Below, in pieces: positions 6,749 to 14,683 of a stretch of 32,308 nt of DNA. The notes below the pieces were generated by a model. The model ran no database searches. It saw only the letters and a list, made by a program, of their open reading frames with translations, and was not told the origin of the DNA. Origin of the DNA: an uncultured Bacilli bacterium (lineage in GTDB: Bacteria; Bacillota_I; Bacilli_A; RF39; UBA660); the NCBI GenBank assembly GCA_947625425.1, contig CANQOH010000013.1, forward strand, positions 1-32,308, in the 5' to 3' direction. Both the position numbers and the translations under genes were made by a program. The first letter of the stretch is position 1, and each line of letters begins with the position of its first letter.

Positions 6749-8548
6749 ATGGGTATTAGAGCAGCTAAGCTAGCTTATTATCAAATAATTGCACCGGTAC
6801 CACTCATAATGCAAGTGTTACCTAATTTTAAATCAAATTTTAGTCAATATATAAAATCTGTTGTATCGACTTTTATGGAAGTCTTTATAAGAATTTCGGT
6901 TGTTTATATAGTTGTTTATATAATATGTCATTTAACAGAGATGTTTTCTTCTGTTGATGCTTTATGGGGCAATCAAAACTTATCAAGTATTGAAACTTTG
7001 TTAGCATTAGCGTTATTGATTTTAGGTTTAATTGCTTTTGCACGTTCAGCACCTAAATTTATTGCTGATTCCTTAGGTATTAAATCTGGTGATATGAAAT
7101 TAGGAATTGGTAAGAAGTTTGCTGAAGGTGGAGGTTTTGCAGCTAAAGCAATTACTAGTTCTGGTATTAGAACGGCTGCGCAAAACTGGAATAAGAATAA
7201 AGATCAAAAAACATATAGAAGAATTGCTTCATCTTTAGCTGGTGGTTTCTCAGCAGCAGCACGTAGTGCTTATAGTCAATTTGGACCTGGTGATAGTCAT
7301 AAGATGGCGATGACTAATGAAGAAGCTAAGAGAGTTTCTGGTACTGCTAATGAAGCAGCTTATCAAACAGGTGTTAATAGAGATGAGCGTCAAAAACAAA
7401 ATGCTGCTGACAAAGAAGCTTGGACTAAAGCTAGGGAAAGTGAGGAACAAGCTAGAGCTAAACTTGAAGCTCTAAAGAGCATGGGTGCTCCTTTAGCAGC
7501 ACAAGCAGCAGCGCAAAAAGAACTAGATGCTGCAGAGAAAGCTACAGCTGAAGCTTACGAAAGATTCATGACTTCTACAGCTGCTGGTAATGCTATTAAT
7601 GAAGCTTACAAAAAAGCTACTGTATGGGCAACTGGTACAATAGATACTTCGAAAATGGATCGTCAAGTTAAACTATTCCAAGATTTAGCTGGACTTAAAT
7701 CACAACTAGAAAATACGATAGTTGGTAAAGATGATGCAGTTAAAATTGCTCAATCTAGAGTTGATGACTTAGCTAGAGCTGATGTTGCTGATTATGCTTA
7801 TAATAGAGAACTTAAAGATAGAGTAGCAGCTATTAGAGCAGCTGGTGATACAAGAACTGAACAACAAATAGCTGATGAATTAAAGAGTACAACATTTAAA
7901 CGTGCTGATTATGCGATAGATCCAGAATCATCTTATTATAAAGATGCATATAAAGAAATTCAGGATGCTCGTCTTGCAGCAGATAACGATTTAAAAGCAG
8001 CGAAGAAGGAAGCTGTTGCTAGAAAACTTGTTGAGGCATCTGCTGGTATCGATAATGATACTTCAAGAGCTTTAAAAGCTTTCTTCGAAACGCATCAACA
8101 AGATCTTGATACTTATAGAGATGTTTTATTTGATGGTCAACAATCACTTGGTGATTATATAACACAAAACTTTGGAGCTGGTGCGATTACTGGTGTTGTA
8201 GATTTTGAAACGATGAACAGAGGTGTTGGTAACTTTACATTAGAATTAAAGAATGGACGTACGGTTGTAGTTGATGCTTCTGATGCTAATGGAAATGTTA
8301 AATATACAATTAAAAATGGTAATACTGTTGAGCGTGCTAATATTTCAGCAAAAGATTTTGAAGATTATATAGCAAAGGCACATACAGAAGTTGATAAATC
8401 TAGATCTACAGATCCTAGTCAGAAAGCTGAATCTAGAGCTTCTAAGATGAAAACTACTGCTGAAGTTGCTGAACAAAAATTCAGAGATTCCGATGCATAT
8501 CGTACAGCTAAGAGTCGTGAAAGAGCACAAAAAGAAAGTAAAAAATAA
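6749..8548 (+). CDS. VirB6/TrbL-like T4SS membrane protein, C-terminal part with long coiled-coil tail
   Basis: Given from the first ATG, but the true protein is open upstream to 6572 and joins the 5772 ORF. Residues 1 to about 95 hold the conserved VirB6 region of Gram-positive systems: an AKLAYYQIIAPVPLIMQVLP motif, an amphipathic stretch, a helix at about 43-62 and another at about 77-95 followed by ARSAPKFI. From about residue 105 to the end (599) the protein is soluble, Ala/Lys/Glu-rich and helical, with probable coiled coils (about 215-290 and 310-430). The large cytoplasmic tail is unusual in size and may dock VirB4, VirD4 or substrates. The protein ends in a Lys-rich tail before the PrgI-like gene. 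Confidence 0.78.
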   Translation: MGIRAAKLAYYQIIAPVPLIMQVLPNFKSNFSQYIKSVVSTFMEVFIRISVVYIVVYIICHLTEMFSSVDALWGNQNLSSIETLLALALLILGLIAFARSAPKFIADSLGIKSGDMKLGIGKKFAEGGGFAAKAITSSGIRTAAQNWNKNKDQKTYRRIASSLAGGFSAAARSAYSQFGPGDSHKMAMTNEEAKRVSGTANEAAYQTGVNRDERQKQNAADKEAWTKARESEEQARAKLEALKSMGAPLAAQAAAQKELDAAEKATAEAYERFMTSTAAGNAINEAYKKATVWATGTIDTSKMDRQVKLFQDLAGLKSQLENTIVGKDDAVKIAQSRVDDLARADVADYAYNRELKDRVAAIRAAGDTRTEQQIADELKSTTFKRADYAIDPESSYYKDAYKEIQDARLAADNDLKAAKKEAVARKLVEASAGIDNDTSRALKAFFETHQQDLDTYRDVLFDGQQSLGDYITQNFGAGAITGVVDFETMNRGVGNFTLELKNGRTVVVDASDANGNVKYTIKNGNTVERANISAKDFEDYIAKAHTEVDKSRSTDPSQKAESRASKMKTTAEVAEQKFRDSDAYRTAKSRERAQKESKK

Positions 8549-8573
8549 TTTGAATGAAGGGATTGTGTGATAT

Positions 8574-8912
8574 ATGAATGAAAATAACTATTTGATTCCT
8601 GCTAACTCAAAAAAATCACAATTAATACTTAGTTTCTTTACTCCTGTTGATTTAGCTATATTTCTAACAGGAGTAGGGATAACAGTAATCTTATTGTTAT
8701 TAATAGAATCTAATGATATGGGTGTTATGTTTGCCTTATTATCTCCAGCTTTGTTTGCAACTTTCTTAGTTGCCCCAGTACCTAATTATCATAATGTAAT
8801 GACTTTATTAGGCAATATATATAGATTCTATACAGGAAGAAAAAAATATTATTGGAGAGGTTGGTGTGCAAGATATGGCGATGATAGAACCGGTAAACAA
8901 CAATTCAAGTAA
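8574..8912 (+). CDS. PrgI/VirB3-like T4SS membrane protein
   Basis: 112 residues: a polar N-terminus (IPANSKKSQLILSFFTPVDL), two closely spaced membrane helices (about 25-46 and 50-68), then VAPVPNYHNV and a basic, aromatic tail (FYTGRKKYYWRGW). This is the plan of PrgI-family proteins, the Gram-positive VirB3 counterparts, which sit beside VirB4 in the membrane and are almost always encoded just before it, as here. The next gene starts inside its last 47 bases, suggesting translational coupling. Confidence 0.85.
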   Translation: MNENNYLIPANSKKSQLILSFFTPVDLAIFLTGVGITVILLLLIESNDMGVMFALLSPALFATFLVAPVPNYHNVMTLLGNIYRFYTGRKKYYWRGWCARYGDDRTGKQQFK

Positions 8913-9465
8913 TGTTGGTGTAGAACAAACCAGTAAATATTCTGAAGATTGGGTTCCTATTAAAAATATAATGAATGGAATGATTCAATTAGATAATGGT
9001 TATTATGTTACAGGTATTAAAGTTGCCCCTAAAAATATCTTTATTTTAGATGCTGGCGAAAGAGAAAATGTTATCTTTAATCTACAGAATTTTTACAATA
9101 TGATAGATTATGAATTCTGGTTAGTTGTAGCAGATAGACCTGTAGATATAAATCTATATCTATCTCAATTACAACTTTTATATCAAAGATGTGGCGATGG
9201 TGCTATAAGAAAGTTAATTATTCAAGATATTAATAAAGCTAACGCCTTTATGGGTGCGGAATATAATGTAGTAGATACAGAATACTTTATATTATTTAAA
9301 GAGAAAAGAATGGAAACTATTCAAAAGAGAATTCATAACTTAATTGCTGGTCTTGCTAATGCTTCAATTAATTCTACACAAGTTTCAAATGCCGATTTAA
9401 GAATGATTTTAGATAATTTCTTAAATGGTGGTATGACAACGACTTTTGGGACGGTGAGAACATAA
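8866..9465 (+). CDS. VirB4-associated N-terminal domain encoded as a separate protein
   Basis: 199 residues from GTG 8866 (GGAGAGG five bases upstream); ATG 8875 is an alternative start. The sequence DWVPIKNIMNGMIQLDNGYY and the following strand-rich region resemble the front domain of VirB4/TraC-type ATPases (a KDG-like opening, then INF/F-like and EQ-like segments). It has no P-loop. The stop overlaps the start of the ATPase gene by one base (TAATG) and GGTGAG precedes that start, so both should be made in equal amounts from one message. It could be a natural split of virB4 or a distinct partner protein; the combined length, about 793 residues, equals a typical full VirB4. Confidence 0.65.
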   Translation: MQDMAMIEPVNNNSSNVGVEQTSKYSEDWVPIKNIMNGMIQLDNGYYVTGIKVAPKNIFILDAGERENVIFNLQNFYNMIDYEFWLVVADRPVDINLYLSQLQLLYQRCGDGAIRKLIIQDINKANAFMGAEYNVVDTEYFILFKEKRMETIQKRIHNLIAGLANASINSTQVSNADLRMILDNFLNGGMTTTFGTVRT

Positions 9466-11249
9466 TGAATATAAAGAGTGAAATTGCACCAAAAGGTTTA
9501 CAATTTAAACCGATGGAATTTATTATAAGTGGTAAAAATGCAACTATTTTAACGGTTATTAGTTATCCAAAATTTATTAATCCTGGATTCTTATCCAATT
9601 TAACTAATATTTCGGGAGTTAAGATTGTAGCTAAACACATCCCAATTGAATTTTCAACATTACAAAATATGTTAAATAAAGAAATAGCTGACTTAAAGAC
9701 ACGTTATCAATCTGAGAAAGATCAAACTATTCAAGAAAGAATTAGACAAGATTATGAATCATTGGAAAGTTTTATTTCAATGTTAGCGGCTACACAAGCA
9801 AGAATATATGATTTTCAATTACATATTATGATTACGGCTGATAGTGAAGAAGAATTAGAAATGAAGAAGATGCAAGTACGTAGTTATGTTGATGCATTAG
9901 GTATGAAAGCAATTCCTTTAATGTTTGAACAAGAAAAAGTACTTAAATCTATTATTCCTATATTTCCTAAACAAGATATTGAAAATAGAATTGGTACACC
10001 AATACCTTCTATTACAATTGCCGCAATGTACCCATTCGTATTTGATAGTATAAAAGATCCTGGAGATTCAACTTTATTAGGTGTTGATTTCTCAGGAGGA
10101 GTTATTCTATTTAATCAGTTCTTATTTAAGATAAAGAAAGAACATAATAGAAATAATGCTAATATGATTATTTTAGGTACTTCTGGTAGTGGTAAATCGA
10201 CGGCTGCTAAGTTACTTATTAGAAGTCATATGAGAAATGGTTATAAAGTTATATGTGTTGACCCTGAAGGTGAACTAGAGGAAATGTGCCGTAATGTTAA
10301 TGGTAGTTATCTAGACTTAGGTAAAGGTGGAGAATATGGTATGATAAATCCACTTGAAGTTGTTCCTGATGCTGATCAAGAAGAACTAGATCAAGGTTTA
10401 GGTTATACAGTATTAACTAGAGCATTGCAATCTTTAAAAGCGTTTATGAAATATTATTCACCAAGTATTGAAGAAGATGTTTTAACAATGTTTAGTGAAA
10501 TAGTTCAAGATACTTATAAACGTTATAAGATTGATTTTGATACTAATTTTGCAACATTAAAGTCTGAAGATTTCCCAACATTTGATGATGTTTATGCAAC
10601 GATTAAGGGACGTTTACTTTCAATGCCTGATAAAACTCGTGAAAGAGATGTAATGGAAAGACTTGAACTTAAAGTTAGACCATTAACCAAAGAGTTAAGA
10701 TATTATTTCTGTGGTCATACGACCTTAAATATTGATAGTAATATAATTGTTTTTAATATTAAGGAATTAATGAATAGTGATGAAAATATTAGAAATGCTT
10801 TATTCTTTAATATTTTAAAATATGCTTGGGGTTTATGCTTAGATAAAGAAATGACAACAGTATTGTGTGTTGATGAAGCACACGTCTTGTTATCAACAAG
10901 AAATGAATTAGGTGCTGAGTTCTTAGCTCAAATGCAAAGACGTGCACGTAAGTATAATACTGGTACAATTATCATTACGCAACAACCTACAGATTTTGCG
11001 GCTCCTAACTTAATAGTTCATGGTAAAGCAATATTTGATAATGCATCTTATTATTTAGTTATGGGCTTGAAGAAACAAGCCGTTGAAGATTTAGGTTTAT
11101 TAATTGACTTAAATGAAAGTGAAATGGATAGTATTAAGTATTATAATCAAGGCGAAGCCTTATTCATATGTGGTAGTAGACGTATGAGAGTTAGAATCCT
11201 ATGTACACAAGAAGAATTAGATTCTTTTGGTGCAGGTGGAGGATTATAG
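9465..11249 (+). CDS. VirB4-family T4SS ATPase
   Basis: 594 residues. The N-terminal third has the VirB4 pattern (SEIAPKGLQFKPMEFIISG, then a YPKFINPGFLSNL segment), followed by a helical insert (about 60-110). The ATPase domain has Walker A GTSGSGKST at 238-246 (Lys244), VDPEGEL, Walker B VLCVDEAHVLLS (Asp470, Glu471), and QMQRRARKYNTG with ITQQP as arginine-finger and sensor regions. VirB4 is the hexameric ATPase that powers channel and pilus assembly at the cytoplasmic face. All catalytic motifs are intact. The gene ends 6 bases before a strong terminator. Confidence 0.92.
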   Translation: MNIKSEIAPKGLQFKPMEFIISGKNATILTVISYPKFINPGFLSNLTNISGVKIVAKHIPIEFSTLQNMLNKEIADLKTRYQSEKDQTIQERIRQDYESLESFISMLAATQARIYDFQLHIMITADSEEELEMKKMQVRSYVDALGMKAIPLMFEQEKVLKSIIPIFPKQDIENRIGTPIPSITIAAMYPFVFDSIKDPGDSTLLGVDFSGGVILFNQFLFKIKKEHNRNNANMIILGTSGSGKSTAAKLLIRSHMRNGYKVICVDPEGELEEMCRNVNGSYLDLGKGGEYGMINPLEVVPDADQEELDQGLGYTVLTRALQSLKAFMKYYSPSIEEDVLTMFSEIVQDTYKRYKIDFDTNFATLKSEDFPTFDDVYATIKGRLLSMPDKTRERDVMERLELKVRPLTKELRYYFCGHTTLNIDSNIIVFNIKELMNSDENIRNALFFNILKYAWGLCLDKEMTTVLCVDEAHVLLSTRNELGAEFLAQMQRRARKYNTGTIIITQQPTDFAAPNLIVHGKAIFDNASYYLVMGLKKQAVEDLGLLIDLNESEMDSIKYYNQGEALFICGSRRMRVRILCTQEELDSFGAGGGL

Positions 11250-11254
11250 TAAAT

Positions 11255-11277
11255 AAAGCTGATTTATCAGCTTTTTT
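11255..11277 (+). terminator. Terminator after virB4
   Basis: AAAGCTGA (11255-11262) pairs with TCAGCTTT (11267-11274) around a TTTA loop, followed by T's to 11277. It closes the VirB2-to-VirB4 transcription unit. Confidence 0.85.
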
Positions 11278-11291
11278 ATTTTAACGGATTA

Positions 11292-11300
11292 TGTTATACT
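11292..11300 (+). promoter_or_regulatory. Extended -10 promoter for the hydrolase-lipoprotein pair
   Basis: TGTTATACT lies between the virB4 terminator and the hydrolase start. The -35 region is only a T-run. The spacing to ATG 11325 leaves a leader of about 17-18 bases that holds the AAGTGG ribosome site. Confidence 0.55.
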
Positions 11301-11324
11301 TTTAATAGTGTGGAAGTGGTAATT

Positions 11325-13796
11325 ATGGCACAAGATTCTGATAATAAAATTACATTTAAAGTAGGTCTTGAACCTGATACTGATCAACCTACTTCATCTG
11401 GGCAAGGTGATTATCAAAAAGCTGCAGATGAGTTTGTTAGGGATTTAGATCGTATCAATAAAACTTCAAAAGCAAGTAGTGATTTAGATAGAGCACTTTC
11501 TAGTGGATATAATCCTAATGCAATGATGCCTAATACAGGGGCAAATCAAGTACATAAAGCATCAAGTTTACCTAAAAGGGATGATGGATTAAATAATGAT
11601 TCTAATTCTGGACTTCAAAGTCCAGGAGCTAATGAAGGCTTTAATCCGCGTGAATCAGCTCCTGATGTTAAAAAGGATTATGGTAGTTCTATGCCACCAA
11701 GTACACCTAATCATCAAGTTCGACCTAGTGATGAAGAACCGGTTACTAGGGACAATGGTGTGCCTGCTGGTAGTTCAGGAACTGGTGAAAAAAAGAACTC
11801 TAATGGATCTGGTGGATTACCTAAAAAAAATGACTTAGAAGATAAAGATGGTCAAGATAATAAAGATGTAGATAAAGGAGCTAAGGATGCGCAAAAGGAA
11901 TTAGAAAAAGCTGATGATTCAGCTAAAAAAGAAGGATCTACAGAAAATAATTCAGAAAAGAATCCTGAAGCACCTAATAGTTTAGATAAAGAAAAAATTG
12001 ATCGACAAAATGAAGGCCAAACTGGTAATGGTTATGGGGCTTTAAAAAGAAATAATGCGTCAAAAGGCGAAAATGGTGATAAAACTGATAGATTTTATCA
12101 GAATATGGATCATTCAAGGAGAGTTCAACAAGGCGAAAATGGAGAAGAGAAGAAAAAGACTCCTTCATCTTCTGGAAGTATTAATCTTCCAGTATCACCT
12201 TCATTAGGAGCAAGAATTAAAGATCGTTTTAGAAATATCTTAAGTGGTAAAGCTGATTCTAATGATGATGTTTCAGATAATAGTAATGGTAAAAATAGTA
12301 GTAATTCTAGCAATCCATTTAATAAAGCAATAAATGCTGCTAAAAATTCTTTTATTAATTTCTTAAAAAGAAATCCACATCTTGCTTTAATTTTATTAAT
12401 ATTACTTTTCTTTTTTGTAATCTTAATTATTTGTAGTTTATCAGATGAATTAGATAATAATGGTAATGGTAAATGTAATTATTCACTTAATGGTGTTTTA
12501 TCTACAGGAACAGTAGATTTAGAGGGATTACAAGTAGAGTTAGTTAATTGTGACGCTAAGCCTGGTAATTATACTGTTTTGGAAACGGTTGATTTTGAAA
12601 AATATGTTGTTGGTGTTGCTTTAGCTGAGGTTAGCTATTCTAGAGATAATCCTGAATATTTTAAAACACAAATAGTTGCAGCACGTAATTTCGCTTTGAC
12701 AAGAAATTCTTCAATGTGTCCAAGTAATCCAGATGATTGTTTCTATGGTTATAATCCAAATACTGGTAAAATAAGAATGCGTGCTTGTACTAATGATCAA
12801 GTTTATTGTGATTATGATCGACCTTGTTATCGAATGACAAGAGGAGATAGTCCAGCTTTGGTTAGTCCAGAAGTTGATGGAAGTTCATCTGGTGCTTATG
12901 TATGGAAGGGTCAACCTGATGAGGCTTTAAGAGAAGAAATATTAAGTGTTGCTGAGGATGTAAAAGGTAAAGTTCTATTAGATGATAGCGGTAATGTTGT
13001 TCATACTGATTATATCGATAAAGATCAAAATGAATGGAGTAGATTAGCTTCTGAAGGACATACTTATGATGAAATATTAAATATTCATTATGGTGGAGGT
13101 AGTATTTCTGGAGCAACTTGTTCAAGTGGTATTATTGATTATGGTGATTATGTATTATCCTCAGATGGACATACTATTTTACATGAACCATTAGATTCAT
13201 TCTTAGAAAGTCAAGGTACTAGTTTAGAAGCATTTAATGGCTTAATTCAAAAAAATGTTAAGAAAGCTGGTTATGGAACAAGAGCTGGTGTTGTAGCGGC
13301 TGCCGTTACTTTAATAGCTGAATTAGGTAATAATTATGGTGTTAAAGTACCATATTATTGGGGTGGTGGTCACGCCGATGGTGTTGTTGATGGTGCTTTA
13401 GGTTATTGGGGAAGTACACAATGTCATACTTATGCTAATAATCAATCTTATAATTATTGTGGATTAGATTGTTCTGGTTTTGTACCATGGGCGATTAAAA
13501 ATGGTGGATTTAATATTGCACAAATGTTAGCTGGTAATTTCCAAAATATGTCTGGAGTTCAAAGAGTTTCTTTATCTAGTTCAGCAGTATTAGAACCAGG
13601 TGATTTACTAGAATCTAGTGGTCATATTGTTTTAGTTGTTGGAATTGAAGAAAGTACAGGTAATTATATATGTGCAGAAGCAAGTGGTAATGCGGCAGGA
13701 GTTCTATTTACACGTAGACCATTTAATAGTTCTGGTTATTGGGGTATTAAAATGGATGGATGGTATGCAACCCATCAAAGAGGTGAACAAGGATGA
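11325..13796 (+). CDS. Bitopic T4SS cell-wall hydrolase: SpoIID-like plus NlpC/P60 domains
   Basis: 823 residues from ATG 11325; an in-frame GTG at 11310 lacks a ribosome site. Residues 1 to about 345 are disordered and rich in Asn, Ser, Gly, Lys and Asp. One membrane helix (about 352-375) follows, so the long front is cytoplasmic and the rest outside. Residues about 395-540 match SpoIID (VDFEKYVVGVALAEV, then QIVAARNFALTR), a glycan-strand lytic transglycosylase family. The C-terminus (about 650-820) is NlpC/P60: YYWGGG, GLDCSGF with catalytic Cys716, LEPGDLL, and GHIVLVVG with His767. It probably opens peptidoglycan for the secretion channel, as VirB1 or the two-domain CwlT of ICEBs1/Tn916 do, but with SpoIID replacing the lysozyme domain. 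It overlaps the next gene by four bases (ATGA). Confidence 0.88.
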   Translation: MAQDSDNKITFKVGLEPDTDQPTSSGQGDYQKAADEFVRDLDRINKTSKASSDLDRALSSGYNPNAMMPNTGANQVHKASSLPKRDDGLNNDSNSGLQSPGANEGFNPRESAPDVKKDYGSSMPPSTPNHQVRPSDEEPVTRDNGVPAGSSGTGEKKNSNGSGGLPKKNDLEDKDGQDNKDVDKGAKDAQKELEKADDSAKKEGSTENNSEKNPEAPNSLDKEKIDRQNEGQTGNGYGALKRNNASKGENGDKTDRFYQNMDHSRRVQQGENGEEKKKTPSSSGSINLPVSPSLGARIKDRFRNILSGKADSNDDVSDNSNGKNSSNSSNPFNKAINAAKNSFINFLKRNPHLALILLILLFFFVILIICSLSDELDNNGNGKCNYSLNGVLSTGTVDLEGLQVELVNCDAKPGNYTVLETVDFEKYVVGVALAEVSYSRDNPEYFKTQIVAARNFALTRNSSMCPSNPDDCFYGYNPNTGKIRMRACTNDQVYCDYDRPCYRMTRGDSPALVSPEVDGSSSGAYVWKGQPDEALREEILSVAEDVKGKVLLDDSGNVVHTDYIDKDQNEWSRLASEGHTYDEILNIHYGGGSISGATCSSGIIDYGDYVLSSDGHTILHEPLDSFLESQGTSLEAFNGLIQKNVKKAGYGTRAGVVAAAVTLIAELGNNYGVKVPYYWGGGHADGVVDGALGYWGSTQCHTYANNQSYNYCGLDCSGFVPWAIKNGGFNIAQMLAGNFQNMSGVQRVSLSSSAVLEPGDLLESSGHIVLVVGIEESTGNYICAEASGNAAGVLFTRRPFNSSGYWGIKMDGWYATHQRGEQG

Positions 13797-14599
13797 GAAG
13801 AAAAATAATTTTATTAATTGGTTTACTATTCTTATTATGTGGTTGTACGGCTAATGTGGATTTAGTTGTAAAAGAAAATGGTATTGAAGAATCAGTTAGT
13901 ATTACGGCTTTACAAGATAATTATTTAACTAAAGAACAAATAAAAGGAGCGTTTAGAGAATATATTCCAGCTTTTGCAGATACAGAGATTGTTGATACAA
14001 TGCCTGATGAAAAAGAAAGTGGAGTTAGTTATTATACTAAATCGACAACAGAATTAAGTAGCGGATATTTATTTAATTATAAATATAATTTTTCTTTAGG
14101 CGATTATGTTAAAGCTAAAACAGTTAAGAAGTCTTTTTCATCAGCATCAGTAATTAAAGATAATAGTGAGAAGACAATTACAATATCAACGGATAGTGCA
14201 GGAATATTATTATTTAAAGAATATCCTAATTTAACAGAAATCAAAGTAAATATTAAAGCTGAATATCCCATTAAAGAAAATAATGCTGATTCAGTTAATG
14301 GTAATGTTTATACTTGGGTCTTTACACCAGAGACAAAGAAAAGTATTTATATTCTTTATGACTTAAATTCTAATTCAAATCCAACGTCTCCAAGTAATCC
14401 AAATTCACCAAGTAATCCAGATCCTAGTAATCCAAGTCCTAGCGAACCAGAAGAAGAGACCTCTAGTACAGAGAAGAAGGAAGATAATAAATCAGCTGTT
14501 AATAAAGCTGCTAATAAGAATCCTATTTTAGTAGCAATATTAGCTTTAGGATTATTCTTTATATTTGTAATATTTATATCAAAATTAAATAAACGTTAA
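13793..14599 (+). CDS. T4SS-linked lipoprotein with a C-terminal membrane anchor
   Basis: 268 residues. A lipoprotein signal peptide ends in LLCGC, with lipid-modified Cys18 expected. An extracytoplasmic strand-rich domain (about 20-195) leads to a Pro/Ser/Asn spacer (SNPTSPSNPNSPSNPDP), an acidic patch, and a C-terminal membrane helix (about 245-264) with a Lys/Arg end. That end resembles a sortase signal but has no LPxTG. The protein would be held in the membrane at both ends. It is translationally coupled to the hydrolase (ATGA overlap), so it may position the enzyme or line the channel. No family was recognised. Confidence 0.7.
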   Translation: MRRKIILLIGLLFLLCGCTANVDLVVKENGIEESVSITALQDNYLTKEQIKGAFREYIPAFADTEIVDTMPDEKESGVSYYTKSTTELSSGYLFNYKYNFSLGDYVKAKTVKKSFSSASVIKDNSEKTITISTDSAGILLFKEYPNLTEIKVNIKAEYPIKENNADSVNGNVYTWVFTPETKKSIYILYDLNSNSNPTSPSNPNSPSNPDPSNPSPSEPEEETSSTEKKEDNKSAVNKAANKNPILVAILALGLFFIFVIFISKLNKR

Positions 14600-14603
14600 T
14601 AAC

Positions 14604-14636
14604 AAAATAAAAGGTTAATAAAGACCTTTTATTTTT
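14604..14636 (+). terminator. Terminator after the lipoprotein gene
   Basis: AAAATAAAAGGT (14604-14615) pairs over 12 bases with ACCTTTTATTTT (14624-14635), with an eight-base loop; the T's are part of the right arm. It separates the hydrolase-lipoprotein unit from virD4. Confidence 0.8.
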
Positions 14637-14650
14637 GCCTTATTATGTAG

Positions 14651-14656
14651 TATAAT
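14651..14656 (+). promoter_or_regulatory. -10 element upstream of virD4
   Basis: TATAAT, with no convincing -35 at 17 bases. The Shine-Dalgarno GGGGTG (14669-14674) and ATG 14684 follow. Its place right after a terminator supports it. Confidence 0.45.
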
Positions 14657-14683
14657 ATTAGTAGATTTGGGGTGTATAGGCTC

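Noticed and set aside
7250..7450. Minus-strand ORF inside the VirB6-like gene (with a similar one at 8345-8530)
   Set aside because: Ser/Phe-rich translation typical of the shadow of an Ala/Lys-rich helix; no start signals.
11596..13125. Short ORFs on both strands within the hydrolase gene
   Set aside because: They are shadows of the low-complexity region; none has a ribosome site or plausible composition.
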